A stretch of DNA of 64,000 nt, taken from NCBI GenBank assembly GCA_016929415.1, contig JAFGIW010000157.1, positions 62,001-126,000 of the forward strand, in the 5' to 3' direction. This stretch comes from Chitinispirillaceae bacterium. GTDB lineage: Bacteria > Fibrobacterota > Chitinivibrionia > Chitinivibrionales > Chitinispirillaceae. Of this stretch, positions 59,041-64,000 are shown piece after piece (the stretch's first letter is position 1; each line of letters begins with the position of its first letter). A model generated the notes under the pieces. The model searched no databases and was not told the DNA's origin. It saw only the letters and a program-made list of their open reading frames with translations. The position numbers and the translations under genes were made by a program.

Positions 59041-59769
59041 ATGACCGAGGATCTTAAAAAATTGATCCTGAAAGCCGCCGACATACTTCAATCCTACGGA
59101 GCGACCGAAGTCTTTTTTTTCGGTTCGGTGGCAAAGGTCGCCGATACCGAGGATCGCCCCATTGATCTGGCGGTTTCCGGCCTGCCGCCCGAGATTTTTT
59201 ATCAGGCGATGGGAAGCGTTCTCAGTGCCATGAAGCGCAGATGCAATCTTGTGGATCTTGACGAGAAAAATCCCTACGTTGATTATCTGAAATCACACGG
59301 GAAACTTCAGCCCGATCTCTTTTCAAGGATTCGAAACGAACTGCAGCAGCTTCATCAAATGCTCGACCGGTATGGTGCGCTGATCGACAAGGTGAGAAAA
59401 GCGGAACCTTCGCCGGTCGAAGTGATTGCACTGGCGGGTGTCCTGCAGCTGCTTTACAGCGGAATCGATAAGATATTCACGCTCATTGCAGCGGGCTATG
59501 GCGGCGGTTTCAGGAAAGGATGTTCGTGCGCGGCCGAGGCGCTCGAGCGGATGGTCATGCCCGCCCCCGGACGGTCGGCGGTCATAAGTAAAGTACTGAT
59601 GGAACAGTTGCGGCCCTATATAAGCTTCCGGCAGGTGTTCTGTTATACCTATTCCTACGACCTGGGCTGGGCAAAAATGCGCAATCTTGTCCTTGAAGCC
59701 GAGGAGATCCTTCTCCTTTTCGAAGCGGAACTCAACTGCTTCATGGAGAATCACGCTGCATCGGGGTGA
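59041..59769 (+). CDS. MNT nucleotidyltransferase-HepT-like HEPN single-chain fusion
   Basis: FFFGSVAKVADTEDRPIDLAVSGLPPEIFYQAMGSVLSAMKRRCNLVDLDEKNP then LLYSGIDKIFTLIA...LRPYISFRQVFCYTYSYDLGWAKM. Confidence 0.75.
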   Translation: MTEDLKKLILKAADILQSYGATEVFFFGSVAKVADTEDRPIDLAVSGLPPEIFYQAMGSVLSAMKRRCNLVDLDEKNPYVDYLKSHGKLQPDLFSRIRNELQQLHQMLDRYGALIDKVRKAEPSPVEVIALAGVLQLLYSGIDKIFTLIAAGYGGGFRKGCSCAAEALERMVMPAPGRSAVISKVLMEQLRPYISFRQVFCYTYSYDLGWAKMRNLVLEAEEILLLFEAELNCFMENHAASG

Positions 59770-59838
59770 CCGTTTTTCACTCCGGCGTAAAAGAGGCTTC
59801 ATCCATGCAGTGGAAAGTTGCCGTGTGCGGCCCCCTCG

Positions 59839-60954
59839 CTACTCGATCGTCGAATTGGTGATCTCGCATTGCGTGTCATCGTGCATTGAAATTCCCGGCT
59901 TGACATGCCACGATCCGCCGATGTTGTTCCGGATGACCGAGTTGTCGATGCGTATGTTTCCTGAATGGTCGTTGGTGACGAAGAAGATCGCAGCGCCGTA
60001 GGCGTTGACCTCGTTTTTCTCGATAAGGGTGCCGTAAATCGAGAGTGTCATGGTATTGCCGTCGTTGTAAACGGCCCCGCCGCTGCCCCCTCCGGGCGTC
60101 CCGCTCTGCGCGGGGTTGCCGCCATGACCGATCGCGCGGTTGTGGGAAAAAAGGCAGTTGATGATCGTCCACGAGACACCGATGCTGCCGATGCCGCCGC
60201 CGTTCGCACCGACATTCCCGAATCCTTCCGCGCCGCCGAAGGTACTGTTGACGACGTAGACCGGGTTGCCGTTGTACTGGCTGAAGACCCTGACCGCCGC
60301 TCCGCCCACATCGGGCCCTTCCTCGGCGCAGACATTGTTGAAAAACCGGCAGTTGACAATTTTGAACCTTCCTCCCCGCACCCAGATCGCGCCGCCGCCG
60401 TCATACTCACTCTCGTTTTTCGAGTTGCCGTCAATAAAGGTGAGGTTCTGGACGGTCAGACGCGGGTGGTCCTGGTCCTGGCAGTGCGGCGTGGTCCAGT
60501 GCTGGTTTTCATCGCAGGTGTTCATGTACAGGATGCGTGTCCTTCCGCCGCCGCTGAGCGTCACCAGTCCGCCGCCGTCGATGACGATGTCGGGGTCTGC
60601 GTCGTTGAAGACCTTCGCGGGACGGTTGAGCGTAATGGTAAACGGTTCCGTGCCGCCGTTAAAAACGATCGAGCCTCCCTGCGCCACCGCGGCGATGAAG
60701 GAATCCGCCGAGCAGCTTCGCGGGGTTCCGGTGCCGATGACGTGGTCGGGATTCGAGATATCTTCCAATCCTGCCGCGGCGGGAATGGGGGAGTCGCCGT
60801 CGGGATTCCCGGCGGGCGGGCCGTCGAGCGGATTGGTGAGGGGATTGCGGATATCGATATTGTCAAGTGGTACGCTTACAAACCGGCAGGCGGTCATCGT
60901 GCCGGCAAGCAGCAGGAGTGACGCGAGAACTGCTTCACTGCAATGTTGGTGCAT
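59839..60954 (-). CDS. beta-helix (polymorphic/pectate-lyase-like) lipoprotein
   Basis: Start MHQHCSEAVLASLLLLAGTMTAC (lipobox); VQNLTFIDGNSKNESEYDGGGAIWVRGGRFKIVNCRFFNN repeats. Confidence 0.8.
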   Translation of the reverse strand: MHQHCSEAVLASLLLLAGTMTACRFVSVPLDNIDIRNPLTNPLDGPPAGNPDGDSPIPAAAGLEDISNPDHVIGTGTPRSCSADSFIAAVAQGGSIVFNGGTEPFTITLNRPAKVFNDADPDIVIDGGGLVTLSGGGRTRILYMNTCDENQHWTTPHCQDQDHPRLTVQNLTFIDGNSKNESEYDGGGAIWVRGGRFKIVNCRFFNNVCAEEGPDVGGAAVRVFSQYNGNPVYVVNSTFGGAEGFGNVGANGGGIGSIGVSWTIINCLFSHNRAIGHGGNPAQSGTPGGGSGGAVYNDGNTMTLSIYGTLIEKNEVNAYGAAIFFVTNDHSGNIRIDNSVIRNNIGGSWHVKPGISMHDDTQCEITNSTIE

Positions 60955-60980
60955 GGCTGCTCTTCGTTTGAATGGCCTGG

Positions 60981-62039
60981 TCAACGGGCGACTATTGTCG
61001 TCGCGGCGATGATACGCCCGTCAACGGAGAGTATACCATGATAGAGGCCGCGGGACAAACTGTTTTCGCCGATCGAGGCAGTGTGATCTCCCGCTTCCTG
61101 ATGGCGATTGTCGATGACGGTTTTCACCAGTTTCCCGGCAGTGGTGTAGAGATGCAGCGACACGTTCGCCGGAGAGGCCAGATTGTAATGGAGCAGGCCG
61201 CGGGAGAAGAGCGGCTGGAGATCGCCGCTGAGTTTATTTTGCATTGCCGGCGCTGCAGCCGCAACCGGATTGAGCTTAAGGTCAGCCCATACAGGATTTC
61301 GGTTCGATGCGGTATATTTCGGATTCCCGGCATCGACAAGCGTCCAGCTTGCAGCCGGGCGGTAGAGAATATGATTGATTTTTTGGGTCGAGTCGAGGAT
61401 CACGCCGTTTTTCCCCTTGACGAAGACAAAACCTGCATCCGTCAGCAGCTTCATCGAGCCTGCGTCATGTTGTGCATTGAAATCGGCCATGATCACCACC
61501 GGATCGGTTGCCGTGCCGCCGCTGTCGATCCAGGGGAGGATTTTCTGGAGCTGCGCCGTACGGTAGGTTTCACCATCGTACGCAAGGTGCGTGACAATGA
61601 CCCTCACCGGTTCACCGCCCATGGTTATGCCGATTTCGAGCGCCGAACGATCCTCCGAACTGCTGCCTTTCGGTATTGCCAATCGTCGTGAGTTTTTCGG
61701 GACGCTGTCAGATAAAAAACCGTTGCCGTACGATCCGTTGTTTTTCTTATAGGACATCGAAAATGTATAGGCCATGTTCGCCTGTTCGCCAAGATATTTG
61801 AGGACGTCGACCGGTTTCGCCGTAACGGTGCAGCTATCAACTTTCTGAAGACCGGCGATGGTCGGGTTAATCTCTTTTATGACGCCGGCAATATCAGCGT
61901 AATTTCCATCCGTATGAGTTTCAGCGTTGATGTTATAGGTTATGATTTTCACCTGGGCCGGATACTGGGCCATGGTGGAAAGACCCGTGAAGATGATGCT
62001 TAAAAGAGCCCCTGTCGTTATGGAATGGAATCTGTGCAT
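60981..62039 (-). CDS. secreted endonuclease/exonuclease/phosphatase family protein with C-terminal sorting-type domain
   Basis: VKIITYNINAET...IAGLQKVDSCT...PVVIMADFNAQHDAGSMKLL; tail SLHLYTTAGKLVKTVIDNRHQEAGDHT. Confidence 0.82.
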   Translation of the reverse strand: MHRFHSITTGALLSIIFTGLSTMAQYPAQVKIITYNINAETHTDGNYADIAGVIKEINPTIAGLQKVDSCTVTAKPVDVLKYLGEQANMAYTFSMSYKKNNGSYGNGFLSDSVPKNSRRLAIPKGSSSEDRSALEIGITMGGEPVRVIVTHLAYDGETYRTAQLQKILPWIDSGGTATDPVVIMADFNAQHDAGSMKLLTDAGFVFVKGKNGVILDSTQKINHILYRPAASWTLVDAGNPKYTASNRNPVWADLKLNPVAAAAPAMQNKLSGDLQPLFSRGLLHYNLASPANVSLHLYTTAGKLVKTVIDNRHQEAGDHTASIGENSLSRGLYHGILSVDGRIIAATTIVAR

Positions 62040-62159
62040 AGAACCGTCCTGAAAAATGTTGAAACCGGAGGCTGAAAGGAATCAAGGCAAATGCACCATC
62101 TCTTCGGCGCCGCCTCTTTGTTTATCTCGTGCCCCCCCCCCTCCCCCGAAGCCGTATCG

Positions 62160-62530
62160 GGGAATATACCCTTACCGGTCTTTTGTTGTCAAATCAAGGA
62201 ATAGCGTTCAGAATCATCGACGACGGGGGGTGGTCCTTCAGCCCCTGTCCGGTTCTTTCAGCGCGAATGCGTACGCACCGAGCGAGATCGCCTTGCTTGT
62301 TCCGATACGTGAGGTGTCGATGCCGAGGAGTGGTTTCGGTTACCACACTGAACCGCATATCCCCGTCTGCACACTGTTATAAGGTGAGACATGCGCCGTC
62401 AATCGCTACCGAACCGCCGATCGTTACGGCGTAATCAGCTGTATTCCGGCTGCACCGAGAACCGCATTTAACCCCCGGAGCGCTTCATGCGGGTGATGGT
62501 ATCGATACATTCGATGATTCCAGTGAACAT
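62160..62530 (-). pseudogene. decayed riboflavin synthase alpha subunit gene
   Basis: Across three frames from ATG at 62530: MFTGIIECIDTITRMKRSGG / LNAVLGAAGIQLITP / AVTIGGSVAIDGACLTL / ADGDMRFSVVTETTPR; order and spacing as in lumazine-binding domain. Confidence 0.75.
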
Positions 62531-62816
62531 GGTACGACTACCGGCCTTGAAAAAACGATACAACAGCGATGATGTGGCTGAAAAGGATCAAAAATACACG
62601 GACTGCGGTGATGTATGCAGCTGTTGAGGGGAGGGGAACGGGGGCTTTCCTCAAGTTCAGCAGGGTGCGATCGTACCGTCCCTGCGTGCGGCAACCTGAA
62701 AGCGTAACTACCATTTGAAGGAAAAATCCAGAAAGGGTTTTGTTGCTCTTGTCAACAGGCTCGTCGGGAGCGCATCACATCTGATATTCCGGAAACGTAT
62801 CGAACGGAGATCCATT

Positions 62817-63371
62817 ATGGCAAACAACGTTCTCGTTCTGTACGCCACCCGCGGCGGTTCTACGAGGGAGATAGCGGAATTGATCGTAAAACAACTTGCC
62901 GCATCAGGCATGGAGGCCGAACTGCTGCCGGTACAAGCGGCGAGGTCGTTTGACGGATGCGATACCGTCGTGCTCGGTTCGGCGGTGCGCATGGGAAGGC
63001 TCATGCCCGAAATGGTCCGTTTCGTAAAAAAACACAAATCCCGGCTCTCCCGCTATCCAGTTGCCGCCTTTGCGGTATGCCTCTCCATGAAAGAGGAGAC
63101 CCCTGAACAGCATACAACCGCCGAAGCATTTCTCGATCCGATACGGCGGGAGGTCCCGCTTATCAGCGAGGGTCTCTTTGCCGGGAAAATGGATTATTCC
63201 AAGCTTGATTTCTTCGCGAGATTGATCGTCAGCAAGATGGTAAAGGCTCCTGAGGGCGATTTCACCGACCGGCGGAAAATCGAGGAGTGGACGGAGGCAT
63301 TGGAGAAGCGGCTCGAGGCGGAAACGACCAAGGAGACGGTAATTGAGATGCCCGACTTCGTCGGCGTGTGA
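62817..63371 (+). CDS. flavodoxin-domain protein (HemG/protoporphyrinogen-oxidase-like)
   Basis: MANNVLVLYATRGGSTREIAELIVKQLAASG...VVLGSAVRMGRLMPEMVRFVKKH. Confidence 0.85.
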   Translation: MANNVLVLYATRGGSTREIAELIVKQLAASGMEAELLPVQAARSFDGCDTVVLGSAVRMGRLMPEMVRFVKKHKSRLSRYPVAAFAVCLSMKEETPEQHTTAEAFLDPIRREVPLISEGLFAGKMDYSKLDFFARLIVSKMVKAPEGDFTDRRKIEEWTEALEKRLEAETTKETVIEMPDFVGV

Positions 63372-63418
63372 GTTCAGGGGCCGCTGCACGGTTGGCGATC
63401 GAGGGGGTGTATCTTTCC

Positions 63419-63450
63419 ACCTGCCTGCGCCGAGGCTTCGGCAGGCAGGT
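63419..63450. repeat. inverted repeat ACCTGCCTGC-N12-GCAGGCAGGT
   Basis: Perfect 10-bp arms, intergenic between converging genes. Confidence 0.8.
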
Positions 63451-63592
63451 AGGTTACAGTGCCGCAGGATTTTCTCTGTCACGTCAGACTGGTGTTGCTC
63501 GATATCAAGCAGGTCCGTCCTGCCGGGCTCATAAAGAAAAAGGGGCTTACACCAATCTGCGCCCCCGCCCCTCGATCGATGCCGTCAACCCG

Positions 63593-64000
63593 TCAGCGCG
63601 GGTGCACACCCATACCGGTGTAACACACCCAATCGGCAGTGTGGATGCGGAAGACGTGGCATCCCGCGGGAACGTTGACAAATGTCCCTGCACTGTTACT
63701 GATGGTGAAAGGTACTTTTAAAAGCAATCTTCCGGACACTGAAAATGTTGAAAGGTACAACTGCCCGCCGTCGATGGGCATAGCAAGGATAACCGGGCGT
63801 CCGTTGACTGAAATGATGTGTGAACCGCTGTACGCTTTTTCGCCGGTTGATTCAACATGCAAGGGGGGAACATACTTTTCCAGATTCACTTCAACCGTCT
63901 TGGTACCTGAACCCGGTTCCAGGTAGAAGGTGTCGATATACATATCATCACCTTCCTTCAGTGAAACGGTGTATTTCCCCTGATATCCGTTGAAGCTCAG
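63593..64000 (-). CDS. C-terminal part of a secreted protein with sorting-type domain (starts beyond right edge)
   Basis: Frame is open upstream of the listed Met to the window end: LSFNGYQGKYTVSLKEGDDMYIDTFYLEPGSGTKTVEVNLEKYVPP...; tail LYLSTFSVSGRLLLKVPFT...NVPAGCHVFRIH. Confidence 0.75.
   Translation of the reverse strand: MSFNGYQGKYTVSLKEGDDMYIDTFYLEPGSGTKTVEVNLEKYVPPLHVESTGEKAYSGSHIISVNGRPVILAMPIDGGQLYLSTFSVSGRLLLKVPFTISNSAGTFVNVPAGCHVFRIHTADWVCYTGMGVHPR

Noticed and set aside
59965-60921. 318-aa plus-strand ORF antisense to the beta-helix lipoprotein
   Set aside because: Translation is low-complexity Ala/Val/Asp-rich and mirrors a well-supported beta-helix coding frame on the other strand; a GC-rich shadow ORF.
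62131-62147. Poly-C tract in the intergenic region
   Set aside because: Intergenic, next to the decayed ribE; no frame to switch, so no phase-variation claim made.
1-64000. CRISPR arrays, IS elements, integrases, prophage genes
   Set aside because: None seen: no regularly spaced direct repeats and no recognisable transposase, integrase or phage structural motifs.

Overview
64 kb bacterial chromosomal window, densely coding, with no rRNA, CRISPR array, prophage or recognisable transposase. Lineage is probably Fibrobacterota or a related FCB-group bacterium (inference from a TIGR02147/DUF4423-like regulator, a STEIGN-type lipoprotein and Por/FlgD-like C-terminal sorting domains). From left to right: a minus-strand divergent ABC-transporter operon (two permeases, substrate-binding protein, secreted protein, large lipoprotein); a sigma-70 factor; two RRM proteins; a LarA/DUF2088 protein; a FecR/CsgG-like protein; ilvD; a GH8 glycosidase; a TIGR03960+DUF2344 radical SAM fusion; an HzsA-mid-like haem protein; a TonB-dependent receptor carrying its own TonB-C domain; a Crp-like regulator; tRNA-Leu(CAG); mutL; STAS protein; mtaB; two HDOD proteins; ftsY; cNMP protein; AI-2E transporter; tsaD; a STAS/receiver-HATPase/pseudo-receiver signalling cluster; an invasin-like Ig protein; a DUF512 radical SAM protein; an RluB-type pseudouridine synthase; a TIGR02147 regulator overlapping a DUF5011 lipoprotein; a GT4-TPR protein; secreted propeller-like protein; GH29 fucosidase; an MNT-HEPN single-chain fusion; beta-helix lipoprotein; EEP nuclease; flavodoxin. 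The most interesting items, read directly from sequence and missed by the ORF track: (i) a single polypeptide fusing an MntA-like nucleotidyltransferase to a HepT-like HEPN domain, with both active-site motifs apparently degenerate; (ii) an internally deleted tandem pseudogene copy next to its intact parent (55087-55450); (iii) a decayed riboflavin synthase alpha gene (about 62160-62530); (iv) two unlisted small membrane-protein ORFs; (v) a hairpin that would sequester the likely RBS of the TonB receptor gene; (vi) a 24-bp perfect palindrome and two candidate structured RNAs; (vii) a partner-switching-like cluster with altered phospho-acceptor residues.
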